Shown here one piece after another: positions 27,742 through 39,600 of a DNA stretch of 64,000 nt; the first letter of the stretch is position 1; each line of letters opens with the position of its first letter. Made by a program: the position numbers and the translations under genes. The notes under the pieces are model-generated. The model did not search any database and was not told where the DNA came from. It worked only from the letters and a program-made list of their open reading frames with translations. The DNA is taken from contig JBAOHQ010000004.1 of NCBI GenBank assembly GCA_037045185.1, positions 248,001 to 312,000 on the forward strand. Reading direction: 5' to 3'. Origin of the DNA: JAKOUY01 sp037045185 (GTDB lineage: Bacteria; Actinomycetota; Acidimicrobiia; Acidimicrobiales; Ilumatobacteraceae).

Positions 27742-29754
27742 TGGCCGCCAACGAGACCACCAAGGTGCGCTACTTCGAGCGCCAGTTCCTGGGCGCGGCG
27801 GACATGCAGGCCGACCAGCAGTACCACCGGGACGCGCTGCGCCGTCATGACCTCGGCCCGCACACCTGGGGACTCATCGTCGGCTTCGAGCTGCAGGAGA
27901 TCCCGGTCCCCGCCGACCCGCAAGCCGTCGACGTGGTCATCATGCCCGGCCTCGCCGTCGACGGGTACGGCAGACATCTGGTGTGCTTCCATCCGACGCG
28001 GCTGGATCCCGCCGACTTTGCCGCGTTCCACACCGAGGCCCTCCAGGACGTGTGGATCGGCTACGCCGAGGACACGACGCGCCAGCTGGACAGCGACTGG
28101 TTCGACTGCGCCGACGACGGCCAACCGACTCGGACGGTCGAGGGCTGGTCCGTGCGCGTCACCCCCGTTCCGCCGACCGACGACGGCATCCTCGTCGACG
28201 GAACGCCGGCTGCCCCGGCATCGGCCCCGGTCTCGGGTCGGCCAACGGTCGCCGACGACCGCTCGGTTCCGTACCAGGAGTTCCCCGACGGCGTCGGCGG
28301 CGGTCGGTGGCTGCTGCAACTGGGCAGCGTGGTCTGGGACGGCGTCAACCGCCGGTTCAAGCCGGCCGGGGGATCCCTCGCCAGGGGCCGCCGCCACGCC
28401 GGCCTGGTGGGCGCCCATCTGCTGGCGCCGTCGGACACCTTGCGGGTGGCACGGCGCACGACGCCCGCGAACGTGGACGCCGCCGACTTCGCCACCGTCG
28501 ACGGCCGGCTACGGGTCACCGGGCGGATCAACGCCGAGCGGGAGGTGTGGGTGGAGGGTGACCCGCTGCGCTTCACCTACGACGCCGGCGACCAGGAGAA
28601 CGTCCAGCTCACCATGGTCCGCCGGCGCGGCAGCGGCGCCGGGCACGAGCTACGGATCCGTCTCGGCGAGCCCGGCGCGGCCACGACGGCCCTGTCGGTG
28701 GGCGCCGGCGAGGCGGCCGCGGCCACCGAGGTCCTGCGCGTCCAGGCCGACGACGTCGCCGTCATCCGCACCGGTTCGCTGCGGTTCGGCTCGACGACCC
28801 GGCAGATGATCGACCTATGGAGCGACGGCGGCCATCAGTACGGCCTCGGTGTCCAGCCCGGGACCCTGTACGAGCGCACGGCCGGCGACGTCGTCTGGTA
28901 CCGCGGCGGGACGCACTCGAACACCGCCCGGGACGCGGGCGCCGGCGGGCAGTTGCAGATGCGCCTCGACACCAACGGCAGCCTGCACTTCGACGATGCC
29001 GGGACGCGCATCCGCCAGATGCTGAACCTGTGGCAGGAGTCGTACGGCATCGGTGTCCAGGCCTCCACCCTGTACCAGCGCAGCGGCGCCGATTTCGTCT
29101 GGTATCGCGGCGGGAGCCACGCCCCCGGCCGCTCCGAGACCGGCGGGGCGACGATGGCCATGCGCCTGAACGACGCCAACCACCTGCAGGTGTTCGGTGA
29201 CGTGTCCAGCAGCGGGCGGGTCGTGGTGGGCGCCGGCGGCGATCAGGAGGTCCGCACCCGCCACGTGCGCGGCAAGCAGGCGGGCAACGACGGCCTCGAT
29301 CGCCTGTTCCTGAACTACGACACCGGGCTGGAACGTCGTGGTGGGCCGCGAGGGGTTCAACACCAGCAACCTGCGTGTCTCCGGCTCGCTCGTCGTGCTC
29401 GGCCCGGACGTGTCCAGCGTCGTGACCACCCGGGTGTACGACATGGCCGTTCGCAACACCGCCGCCGGGGTGGCCACCTGGTCGATCAACATCGCCGGTG
29501 ACTTCACCGGCGTCCCGACGGCCTTCGCCGTGCTGCGCGGGTTCAGCCTGTTCGACAACGGAGGCAACCTGGCCTTCGAAGGCTTCGGCCACGTCCAGGA
29601 CGACCGGGCCATTCCCCAACACGTGATGGTCCGCGTCACCCAGGTCACGGGCAGCACCATCAGCGGTCGGTGCTTCTGCTCGGAGTCCGACGAGACGCTG
29701 CAATCGGACAACACCGTGCTCTTCAGCGTGGTGGCCATCGGAAGGAAGGTGTGA
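27741..29754 (+). CDS. Fibre-like protein 3 with repeated C-terminal beta modules, one frame break
   Basis: About 671 residues. The N-terminus again shows the shared module (VRYFERQFLGAADMQADQQY, then GLIVGFEL and VVIMPGLAVDGYGRHLV). At about residues 350-485 a 60-residue unit is repeated twice (MIDLWSDGGHQYGLGVQPGT with LYERTAGDVVWYRGGTHS; MLNLWQESYGIGVQASTLYQ with FVWYRGGSHAP), as in tail-fibre shafts. The frame changes near 29325: RLFLNYDTG in one frame, WNVVVGREGFNTSNLRVSGS in the next. One extra G explains it. Likely the Afp13-type fibre. Confidence 0.75.
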
Positions 29755-29970
29755 TGATCCCCGTCAGCTCCCTCGAAATCCGCCTGGCCGAGCTGCGTGC
29801 CGAGTTCGCCGCGGGTGACAAGGCGATCCGTGAGCTTCGACGGCCGGCGCGAACAGCTCCTGGCCACGATGATGCGCATCGGCGGCGCCATCCAGGTGCT
29901 CGAAGAACTGCTCGACCCAACTCCCGCGGCCAGCGGTGCGGCGTCCGGCGCGCCTGCCGGGAACGTCTAG
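29754..29970 (+). CDS. Small coiled-coil protein, one frame break
   Basis: About 71 residues: MIPVSSLEIRLAELRAEFAA, then GDKAIREL, a one-base break near 29837, and DGRREQLLATMMRIGGAIQV with LEELLDPTPAA. This is a single helical hairpin or coiled coil with an Ala/Gly-rich tail. The ATG overlaps the fibre gene's stop (TGATG), so it is translationally coupled. It could be a fibre chaperone or a small particle component. Confidence 0.5.
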
Positions 29971-29981
29971 GGCCGGCGTCG

Positions 29982-31097
29982 ATGGCCCGGGTGTCGGCCG
30001 GCGCCTGTGCGCTGTCGGTGCAGGTCCCCGACGAGCGCTCGGCGACGCTGATCACCGCCCAGCTCGGTGCTGGGCTCACGTCGCTGCCGATGGGCCCTGT
30101 CGAGCTGGACGAGCTCGACCCCGGCGCGGTGTGGATCATCCGAACCCTCGACGTAGTCGCCCACGTGGCGTTGGACGAGGTGTGCGACGACGCTGCGGCG
30201 CAGGTGGGGATGGTGATCGCCGACTCCATCGCCAAGGCGGTGGCATGCGGACCTGGCGGCGACATCGTCCGGTTCCCGTCGGCGGCCGAGTACGTCGGTG
30301 AGTTCGCCATCGCCTTGGTCGAGCACCGCGCCGAGTCGTGGGTGTTCGGTGGCCTCGACGGTCTCCGCCGGCTGACCCCGGCCGCCGCGGTGGTCACGGC
30401 CAGCGAGGCGCACGGCGTGGCGGTGCTCGACGTGCTGGCGCATGTGCGCCGGGCCGGCGTCCTCGACCGGGTGATCGGGCGGGACGCCGCGGCGTCGGCC
30501 GCCCGGCTGTGGTCGGCCCTACGAGCCCAGGCGCGACCCTCGGCCACGTCGCCGGAGGACGTCGACCTCGCCGTTGGTCTGCTGATCCAGCGACTCGCCG
30601 AGCGCAGCGGCCCCGGCGCATGGCCAGCCCACGCGGTGGCGCTGGACGTGGTCGTCGAGCTCGTCCAGCGGGGAGCGGTGGTGGTGACCGCCGAGGTGCT
30701 CGCCGCCCTTGACCGCGTCCAGGCCGCGGTGAGCCCATTGGCGAACCAACCGGTGGCCGAGCGGGGACCGAGCGGTCTGAGCCCGATCCGCCGGGCCCGG
30801 CGCCAGGCGCCGGCCGATCACGCTCGGTCCGACCGCGGTGGGGTCCCGGCCACGATCGTCGAGGTCTTCGATTCGCCCGCTGCCGCGGTGTTCACGCTGC
30901 TCGAGGCGATGCAGCGGGCCGCGGTGCGCTCGGGGACCGACGAGCTGTCCGTGTCCGAGCGCCGTTCGGTGGCCCGGGCGCTGCTGGGGGGCGTGCCCGC
31001 CGATCGAGCCATCACCCTGGCGTGTGGCGGGCAGCGGGACCTCGGCGGTGTCGACCTCGACGAGGCGACGGCCAGGATCCCCGCCAGCGCGCCATGA
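29982..31097 (+). CDS. Candidate tape-measure protein (CIS_TMP-like, Afp14 position)
   Basis: 371 residues. The N-terminal region ADSIAKAVACGPGGDIVRFP, SAAEYVGEFAIALVEHRAES, then WVFGGLDGLRRLTP resembles the domain known from contractile-injection-system tape-measure proteins (RFP..AEYL..F, W...F.GL..L). Such proteins set tube length. The rest is helical with Ala-rich repeats, and the sequence is short compared with the family, so either this system has a short tube or only the conserved N-domain is kept. Position before the ATPase matches Afp14. Confidence 0.6.
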   Translation: MARVSAGACALSVQVPDERSATLITAQLGAGLTSLPMGPVELDELDPGAVWIIRTLDVVAHVALDEVCDDAAAQVGMVIADSIAKAVACGPGGDIVRFPSAAEYVGEFAIALVEHRAESWVFGGLDGLRRLTPAAAVVTASEAHGVAVLDVLAHVRRAGVLDRVIGRDAAASAARLWSALRAQARPSATSPEDVDLAVGLLIQRLAERSGPGAWPAHAVALDVVVELVQRGAVVVTAEVLAALDRVQAAVSPLANQPVAERGPSGLSPIRRARRQAPADHARSDRGGVPATIVEVFDSPAAAVFTLLEAMQRAAVRSGTDELSVSERRSVARALLGGVPADRAITLACGGQRDLGGVDLDEATARIPASAP

Positions 31098-31614
31098 CGG
31101 AAGGGCCGAGGTCACGACCCCCGTCCCCGTCGACGCCGTGGTCGATGTCGTACCCGCTGGCGCCGACCACCCGGGGGTGGCGATCGTCCGTGACCCACGG
31201 ACCGGTTCCTGGCTCACCGCCGGGACCTCCGCCGACGACGCCGTGGCCCGCTGGGAACGGGTCCACCGAGCCTCGCTCCACCTGCAGGCCCCGCCCGCCA
31301 ACTGGCGTGACGCCGCGGCCGACGTGGCGTGGCTGCTCGCCGGCGAGCCGGTGCCCACGGGCGCGCTGCTGCTGGCCCACTGGAGCATGCGCCGGTTCAC
31401 CGCCGGGCTGGCGGGCTTCCACCAGTCACCCGCCGGCTACGTCGTCGAGCGGCTGCTGGCCAGGCGTGGCGAGATCTCGGTGGACGCCCAGGCGATCACC
31501 GTCGAACTGGTCCGCCCGCCGCTGCACGTCGTGCTGGCGATGGCCGGGCGCGATGCCTTCGCCCTGCGGGTGCCGTGGGTGGACCTGCCGATCCTCGTGC
31601 GGCACCGGTCATGA
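31094..31614 (+). CDS. Unknown eCIS protein, start uncertain
   Basis: Up to about 170 residues. Clear coding begins around VDAVVDVVPAGADHPGVAIV, then WLTAGTSADDAVARWERVHR, LAHWSMRRFTAGLAGFHQSP and a C-terminal AFALRVPWVDLPILVRHRS. An ATG overlapping the previous stop (ATGA at 31094) opens in a different frame, so either a one-base indel lies in the CCCCC run near 31118-31122, or translation starts at the GTG at 31138. Every neighbour uses overlapping starts, which favours the first reading. The stop overlaps the ATPase start. Function unknown. Confidence 0.5.
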
Positions 31615-33602
31615 CGGCCTGGCTCGATCGTGAGCTGACCTGGCTCGATGTGGCCCTCGACCGCCTGGTGGAGCGGCAGCGGAACGAGGGCCGGTATCAA
31701 GGCGACGACCACTACCGCGGTCGCTTCGTGGCCCCGACCTTGGCGCACGCCGCGCTCGCCGCGCGGCGCAGCTCCGCCGGCGACGACGAGACGGTCGTCG
31801 AGGCCCGGCGGGTCCTGGACAAGGAGATCGCCGACCTGGTCGAGGCGGGCGCCGATCTCGACGCCGTCCACCCCCTCGCCGGGATCGCCGCCAGCTTCGA
31901 GCTGACACCGTTCGAGCGGCTCGTGGTCCTGGCCGCCGCGGCGGTCGATCTCGACAGCCGCTACGCCCCGGTGTTCGGGTTTCTCACCGACGACCCCGCT
32001 CGCCGCCGCCCAACGGCCGGGCTGCTGATGGAGCTGTACGCCGGATGCGGGCCAGGCGCGGCTGCGCTGCGCTCCAGCTTCGCCGCCGGCGGGCGCCTGG
32101 CGCGTTGGGGGTTGATCGAGCTCGTCGGCGACCCAGCAGGGCTGCTGGCCGATCGTGAGGTGCGCACCGGCGAGTGGATGGTGACGCGCCTCGCCGGACT
32201 CGGCGGGATCGACGACGTCGACGGGGCCCTGCGCATCGCCGAGGGTCGCGCCGAGCCGCTTGCCCCGGGTGTCCATGTCGCGCTCACCTCCGACGAGCTG
32301 GCCGCCGTGGCTGGGCTGGTGGGCGGGCCGTGCTACGTCTTGGACCTCGCCCTCCACGACTGCGACGGCATCGGCTCGATCCGCCGGGCGGCGCGCCAGT
32401 CCAGGGCCGACCGCATCCCCCTGGTGCTGGCCGGCGGCGCCCAGCCGGCTGCGGCGCGCCACCGACCGATGGACCGCGTCGTCGAACGGCTCGTCGAACG
32501 CCTCGCCGACGACCTCCCCATCGTGGTGGTCACCGAGGCCCCGACCCCACCGCGCTGGGTGCGCCATCGCCTCGCCCCGATCGGCGCCACCGAGCGCGCC
32601 GCCAGATGGCGGGTCAGGCTGGCCGAGGCCGGCCTCGGTGCGTCGGACATCGATCCGCTGGCCGACAGCCACGCCCTGAGCCTGACCCAGATCGACGACG
32701 CCGTGGCCTTCGCCGCAACCAGCGGGGTGTCCGCCGCCGAGGGCGCCCGCCTGGCCAGCACGCGGATGCTCACCTCGCTGGCCAGGCGCGTCGAGTCACC
32801 GGCATGCTGGGACGATCTGATCCTGCCCGAGGCGGTGCAGGCCCAACTCGCCGACGTCGCCGCGGCGATCACCAACCGCCGCCGGGTGCTGGACCGCTGG
32901 GGCTTCGGCCGGCGGGCGGGGGGCCGCGGCCTGCACGTGCTGTTCAGCGGCCAGAGCGGCACCGGCAAGACGCTGGCCGCGTCGGTGATCGCCGGCTCGT
33001 GCGGGCTCGACCTGTATGTCGTCGACCTCGCCCAGGTGGTCGACAAGTACCTCGGCGAGACCGAGAAGCAGCTCGACCGCGTCCTGGGGGAAGCGGTGCA
33101 GGCCAACGCGATGCTGTTCTTCGACGAGGCCGATGCGCTGTTCGGCCGGCGCGCCGACGTGAAGGAAGCCCGCGATCGCTACGCCAACCTCGAAGTGGCC
33201 TACCTGCTGCAGCGCATCGAGAGCCACGACGGCGTCACGGTGCTGGCGACCAACCTTGGCCAGCATCTCGACTCGGCCTTCGCCCGGCGCCTTCACCACC
33301 GCGTCGAGTTCCCCCTACCCGACGCCACGCAGCGTCGCCGGCTGTGGCGGCGGTGCGTCCCACCGGAGGCGCCGCTGGCCGATCCCGGTGATCTCGATCG
33401 CATCGCCGACCGCTTCGACCTGACTGGCGGGTCGATCCGCAACGCGGCGCTGAGCGCGGCGTTCCTGGCGGCGGGTGAGGAGGCCATGATCGAGCTGCGT
33501 CATCTCGCCCTGGCCACCGTTCGCGAGCTGACCAAGTCCGGCCGGGCCCCGACGCGCGCCGAGCTCGGCGAGCTGCAGGCGCTGCTGCCGCCGGTGCGCT
33601 GA
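31611..33602 (+). CDS. AAA+ ATPase of the eCIS (Afp15/Pvc15-like)
   Basis: 663 residues. The C-terminal AAA domain has Walker A SGQSGTGKT (about residue 447), Walker B AMLFFDEADALFGRR, sensor 1 VLATNLGQHLDSAFARRL with the arginine finger region, and a sensor 2-like GGSIRNAAL. The N-terminal 380 residues include a degenerate second AAA-like half. In Afp/PVC clusters this CDC48-like ATPase is always present and is needed for particle assembly or cargo loading. It is not a structural component. ATGA and TGATG overlaps tie it to both neighbours. Confidence 0.93.
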   Translation: MTAWLDRELTWLDVALDRLVERQRNEGRYQGDDHYRGRFVAPTLAHAALAARRSSAGDDETVVEARRVLDKEIADLVEAGADLDAVHPLAGIAASFELTPFERLVVLAAAAVDLDSRYAPVFGFLTDDPARRRPTAGLLMELYAGCGPGAAALRSSFAAGGRLARWGLIELVGDPAGLLADREVRTGEWMVTRLAGLGGIDDVDGALRIAEGRAEPLAPGVHVALTSDELAAVAGLVGGPCYVLDLALHDCDGIGSIRRAARQSRADRIPLVLAGGAQPAAARHRPMDRVVERLVERLADDLPIVVVTEAPTPPRWVRHRLAPIGATERAARWRVRLAEAGLGASDIDPLADSHALSLTQIDDAVAFAATSGVSAAEGARLASTRMLTSLARRVESPACWDDLILPEAVQAQLADVAAAITNRRRVLDRWGFGRRAGGRGLHVLFSGQSGTGKTLAASVIAGSCGLDLYVVDLAQVVDKYLGETEKQLDRVLGEAVQANAMLFFDEADALFGRRADVKEARDRYANLEVAYLLQRIESHDGVTVLATNLGQHLDSAFARRLHHRVEFPLPDATQRRRLWRRCVPPEAPLADPGDLDRIADRFDLTGGSIRNAALSAAFLAAGEEAMIELRHLALATVRELTKSGRAPTRAELGELQALLPPVR

Positions 33603-36600
33603 TGGGCGGGACGGCGCCGACCACGGCTCGCGTGGCCCCGACCACGCAGACGATCACGTTCGAGCCCGAGGTGGTCGTCGGGAGGGTCCCGGTGCGCCAA
33701 CCGCAGCGCCCCGGGAACCAGGCCGTCGCCGCCGAGATGTTCGACGACCCACTCGCCGGCGAGGACTACCTGACGCCCGGCGAACTCGGGCTGGTCGCCA
33801 CCGCCGACGGTGGGCTCACCGTGCAGCCGCCACCACGGCGGCGCGCTGGCCCCGACCCGCCGCCCGACGCCGGGCTCGACCCCGGCGTCGATCGCCACCC
33901 GGGCACGGCGCCAGGGACCGTACCGCCGGGCGCCACGGCCGCGGCGCCGACCGGCCAGGTGACCACACCGCCCCCACCCGGCGCCGCCACCGTTGACGGG
34001 CAGGGACCTGCCCCGGCCGCTGACGGCCAGTCGCCGGATGCGGCAGCGCCCATCGACGTGGGGACGCAGGGCATCGACGGCGGCTCGCCGGCGGTCCCGC
34101 CGGCGGTGACCACCCCGGAGCAGTACACCGCCGCAGCCACGGCCGGCGCCAACGGGCTGCACCGGCCGGCGTCCGGTCCGAACCCGGCGGGCCGGGTGTT
34201 CGGCGCCGGGCGGCGCCGGCTGACACGCCGGGCGGCGACGCCGACCGATCCAAGCCGGCGGATGCCGCGCCCGCGCCCGGTGGACCCCGTGGAGATCGAC
34301 CCCGTGCCGAAGGCGACCGAGGCGATCCTTGCCGCGCTCAACGCCCGACTCCCCGACCTCGCGCTGCCCACGCCGATGCCGTTGCCGTCGGGCGTGGTGC
34401 CGGCCGTGACGATCAACGACCAGGACCGTGATGCCCTGGTCGCGTCCGGGCAGTTGAAGGCCGAGGACTCCGATGAGCTGCCCAACGAGCCCGCCGTCAC
34501 CCAGCGCGCGGCGACCGACCGGCAGCGGCGCCGGACGGCTGCCGACCAGGCCGCCGCGAAAGCAGCGGAGGTGACTCCGATCCCCAGACCGCTGCAACCG
34601 CCGGTGCTCGTGGACATCCGCCCGATTCCGCCGCGGCCTCCGTCGAAGGAGGAGCTGGAACAGGATCGCTCGCTGCTCACCAACCTGCTGTCACAGCTGC
34701 TCGCCGAGACAGCCGCGGAGGCCAAGACCGTCGTCGACGCGGCACGCAGCGCGGCCTACCCCGACGGGATGCTGACGCTGACCTACCCGGACAAGTGGGC
34801 CGACGAGCTGACCCCACCGATCGAGACCGCGTGGAAGGCCGAGTTCGAGCGGATCCAGAAGGCCGCGGGCATCGCCGACGACCGGCTACGGGCGGCGATC
34901 GACCAGCGCCGGCGGACCCTGGTGGAGCAGAAGAAGAACCGAGCCAAGGAGACCGCCGACCTGGTGTCGTCCACCGTCGCCGTTGCGACAGCGGAGGCGG
35001 AACAGGACACCGCCAAGGCCGAGGCCACCAAGCAGCGGCTGGAGGCCCAGCGCGTTCGCCGGCTGCAGGCCGCGCTGACCTCCCACGACCCGGCGCTGGT
35101 GGAGGCGCTGGTCACCGAGCGGATGGGGATCATCGAGCGCGACACCTCGCGCGCCGTGCTGTCCCACGAGAACGGCGCCACCCGGCGCAAGGGGATGATC
35201 GACTACTTCACCAAGCTGTACCAGGACGCCTATCGCGCCGCCGACGAGCAGGCCCAGACCAAGACGTTCAGCGACGGATCCCACCACGCGCCCATGGCCG
35301 CCGACGGGCGGCCCTGGCTCGATGTGGCCAACGAGTCCCTGACCACGGCGACGACGGGCCTGAAGACGAAGACCGACGCGGACTGCAAGAAGCTGGTCGA
35401 CGACAGCCGCACGGCTGGGCTCGACGCCAGGTCGGCGCTGCGCGACTGGGCGGCGACGCGGCTGAAGAAGGAGCGCACCGAGGACGAGCGCCAGCAGCAG
35501 CGCACCGCGGACGCCAGCGCCCAGGTCGCCGCCGACATCCAGGCAGGCAAGGACCAGGAGGCCGCAGCGGCGCGCGACGCCCTGCTGCAGGAGGTCCACT
35601 TCGCAGCCATGGCTCACCAGCGGCTGGCCATGACCGAGGCCGACGAGCAGAAGCTGCACGTCGACAAGCTCGACGCCGACAAGCGCGCCTTCCTGGAGAA
35701 CTACCTGAAGGTCGGCGACGACCCCGCCGACCCGATGTCCGCGGTCGCCGTGGGGGTGCGCGCGGCCTTCGCCTCCAAGCACGTGCCCGAGCTGATCCAG
35801 ACGTTCAAGAACCACGTCGACAAGGAGCGCCCCACCGAGCCGAACGAGATGCGCAAGCTGGCCCTGCTGCTGGACTTCGACGCCGACCACTTCGCCCACG
35901 AGCTCCACGAAGCGTTCGAGTACACCTGGGGGACCGACGAGGATCGGGCCTATACCGCGCTGGAGAACCTCGATGCCCAGCGCTCGTACCTCGTCGAGCA
36001 TCTCTACGCCGACAACTACGGCGAGGATCTGCGCACCCGGATCGCCTCGGAGATGGGCGGCAACGAGAAGAAGCGCGCCATGGCGCTGCTCGACAACGAC
36101 AAGAAGGCTGCAGCATCGGCGATGATCGCCGAGTCGAACGGGTTCTTCGTCAAGGACAAGCAGCTGGCGCTCGACGCGATCCGCCTGTTGCCCCCCGGCC
36201 AGGCCGACGAGCTGCGCAGGACCCACCTGGCCGAGACCGGCAACACGCTCGACGAGGACCTCACCGCTGTGATGGCGGAGGTGCAGTGGACCAAGGATGG
36301 GCGCGCCGTCCAGGGCCACCGCGGGCTGGACGCAGCCAACGCCCTGCTGGAGTTGAACGCCCTGAAGGGTGACCAGCAACCCGGTCAGCGGGACACCCCG
36401 AAGATGATGCTGCTGCAGGCCAAGGCCGACGCCATCGAGTACGACATGGCGCTGCGCGCCCCGGATGGCGCCACCGACCTGGACAAGATGACCAAGGTCT
36501 ACGACCGGATCCGCAAGCGGGTCACCGACGATCCCGCGCACCAGGCCTGGACCCAGGCGCAGATCGAGGACGAGGTCCGCCGGCGGATGCAGTACGTCGA

Positions 36601-39600
36601 GACCCAGTACGGCGCGTACGTCGGGCCCAAGGTGGGCGGCAAGGGCGGCTACGAGTCCGTGCTGCGCAAGACGATGGCCGAGCAGCTCGTCGGCGGCGAC
36701 AAGTTCCACGCGGCGATGTCCCAGTTGGAGGTCGATCGGGTCAAGCAGCGCGCCGCCGGCCTGTCGATCACCACACACGGCATGTACGCCGCCGACGACG
36801 AGGTCAACGCCGCCCAGCAGGTGATCTGGGACGACGCCCTGGAGCAGACGAAACGGGAGCAGCGCGACGAGATCGACCGCCGGGTCCAGGCCTCGATCGA
36901 CGCCGCCAACGCCACGAAGGATCCGCTGAGCCCGGCCGAGGTTGCCGCGGAGCGGCGGCGGATCACCGAGGCGCTCACCGAGCCGGTGGCCAAGGCCCGC
37001 TACGGCGAGGTCAAGGCCTCCTTCGGGGCGCTCTATGCCAACGCCTGGGGCGGCGACAAGGACAAGGCCCTGGAGACCATGCTGGTCGACGTCACCCAGT
37101 GGGGTGGCGAGACCGAGGCGATGTGGCGCTTCCAGCAGGGTGGTCGGCTGAGCATCGCCCAGAACGTCCGGCTCAGCGTCAAGGGCTGGGGGATGGACGA
37201 CGACCAGGCGACCTCGGCGACCAAGGGACGCACCAAGCAGGAGCTGGACGACGCCCGCACGGAGTACCTCGGGTACACCCACGGCGCCGAGACACTCGAC
37301 GACCGCCTGATGAACGAGGCCGAGGGCCGGACCAAGTTCGACCTCACCCAGAACCTCAAGGGCCCGCCGCACACCGACGAGGAGGTCCTGGCCCGGATGC
37401 GCGAGCGCATCGACTACGAGCGCGACACCTACTTCAAGGGCCGCCCCGATGAGCGAGCGGCGGTGGTGGGCGGGGAGCTGCACGCCCTCGAAGCCCAGTA
37501 CGCCATCGCCGCCGAGCGGCTCGAGGCGCTGAAGCGAGCGCGCCTCGCCGGCGACACGGCGCAGGTGGAGCGACTGCAGGCGTCGATGTTCCGCTCCTCG
37601 GAGAACGTCTTCCAGCTGGCCGACGACTACCGCCAGACCGTCGACCGGTACACCGAACGCACGGTCCAGATCGTCGGGCTGGTGGTGGCCGTGGTGGCCG
37701 GGGTGGTGCTCGACGTGGTCACCCTCGGCGCGGCAACACCGTTCGAGCTGGCGGTGATGGCCTCGATCCTCGGCACGGCGGCCGCCATCGCCACGAAGCA
37801 GTCGATCCTCGGCGACGCCTATACCAGCCACGAGCTCACCAAGGACCTGATCATCGGCGCGGTCGACGCCGTGGCCGCCGGCTACCTGTCCCGCCTCGGC
37901 GACATCATGCTGTCGATCCCCAAGCTGGCCAAGGTGTCCCGGTCGATGGTGAAGGCGGCCAAGGCCGAGCTCGAACTGCTGCGCAAGTCACACTCGGCGA
38001 TCAAGCGCTTCGCCGTGTCGTTGGTGGAGAACGCCGCCCAGGCCTCACCGAGCGCGGTGGTGGGCAACGTGATCGAGCGCAAGAACTGGCGCGGCGATCC
38101 GGTGAAGAACATCGTCGGAGGGATCGGCCAGCAGGTGGGAACCGGGCTGGCGCTGGGCACGCTGATGCACGGCGCCCAGTCCGCCACGGGCAAGGTGGTC
38201 TCGGCCGGCAAGCGCGGGCTGGGTGTCCTGCACAGCAAGGTGTTCGGTGAGCCGTCACTCGGGTTGGCCGAGGCCCGCCCGATCGCCGAGGTGCAATCGG
38301 CCCGCCAGGCCCTGGAGACCCACGGGTCGCCGGCGGAGCGCTCGGCCGCCTTCCACCAGTTCCAGGAGAGCTACCCGACGGCGACCATCGACGACTTCGC
38401 CATCGCGGTGGCCGACGGGCACGTCAAGCCGGCACTGGACGCCAACGGCACCGCCCGGTTCCATGAGCAGGCCAGAGCCGAGCTGGCCGGGCGGCTGACG
38501 CCGGCAGAGCGAGCCCGCTTCGCCGACGTGCCCATCGAGGTGCTCAGCGGCGCCGAGTTCACCGCCCGTACGGGCTCGCTGGAGCGCGGCCAGGCGGCGG
38601 TCCTGATCCGCGACGGCACGCCGGTGGTGGTGCTGCGCGAGGGGGCGCCGCTGAGCGCCCTGCGCGAGGAGGGCATCCATCTCCGCCAGCTGGCCGACCC
38701 GGCCAACGCCGCCAAGCTGCCGCTGCTCGACGAAGCCCGGCTGGCCAACTGGAAGGACCTCAGCCTGGAGGAGCGGGCCGCGTCGTGGCAGGCCAAACTG
38801 GATCTGGAGATCGACGCCCAGCGCCAGCTGATGGCCGAGTTGGAGGCCGAGGCCGCGGCGGCCGCCACCCCGCGTGAGCGACAGCAGCTCGCCGCCCAGC
38901 TCGATCGGGCCAAGGCGGCGTTCGAGGTGCTGAGCGGCCGCCGGGATCAGCTCGGTGATCTGCTCACCGCCGGGACCGACCACAGCAGCTCGGTCACCCC
39001 ACCACCGTTCCTCGACGAGCCGGCACGGCTGTTCGCCAAGAAGGCTCGAGGCACGATGCCCGAGGAGGTCGTCGCGCTCCGCCGGGAGATCGCCCGGCTG
39101 CGGCGGCTGCTGGGCGAGTGGATGGGGTGGCAGGCCGAGGGCAAACTGTCCAAGGCGAGCACCCGGGCCGACTCGTGGCTGGAACGACTTGCCGAACGGC
39201 TCCGGGCCGGCACTGTCCGGCCCGACGACCCGGAGATGCTCGCTCGCCTGCGGGCCATCGCCGAGCCACTGAACGACGTCCACGACCGCCTGCGCAGCGC
39301 GACGACGAAGGTCGGCAACCTGCTTCAACGGCTCCGCAACTGGGGTGCCCGAAATCGCGGCAACAAGGACGTGACCCTGCTGCGCAAGCTGCTCGAGGGC
39401 GATGCCCGCGCCCTGCTCGACGATCTCGAGTCTGGGCGGCTGCACCCGGACGACCCGGAGCTCACCCACAGGATCGAGGCGATCAGCGACCCGCTGGACA
39501 GCTACCAGGGCCGGCTGGACAAGGTTGGGCGACGAGACCTCAACGACGCCATCGCCGATGTCGACCAGCGCATCATCGAGGCAGGGGAGTCACGCGACAG

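Noticed and set aside
8867..33602. Prophage or R-type tailocin
   Set aside because: No holin, lysin, capsid, portal or integrase was found. The AAA+ ATPase, DUF4255 terminator and duplicated sheath/tube are eCIS hallmarks.
34886..37831. A 981-codon leftward open frame inside the giant toxin gene
   Set aside because: The forward strand has the coherent coiled-coil and annexin-like protein. The reverse reading is Leu/Gly/Val-rich noise.
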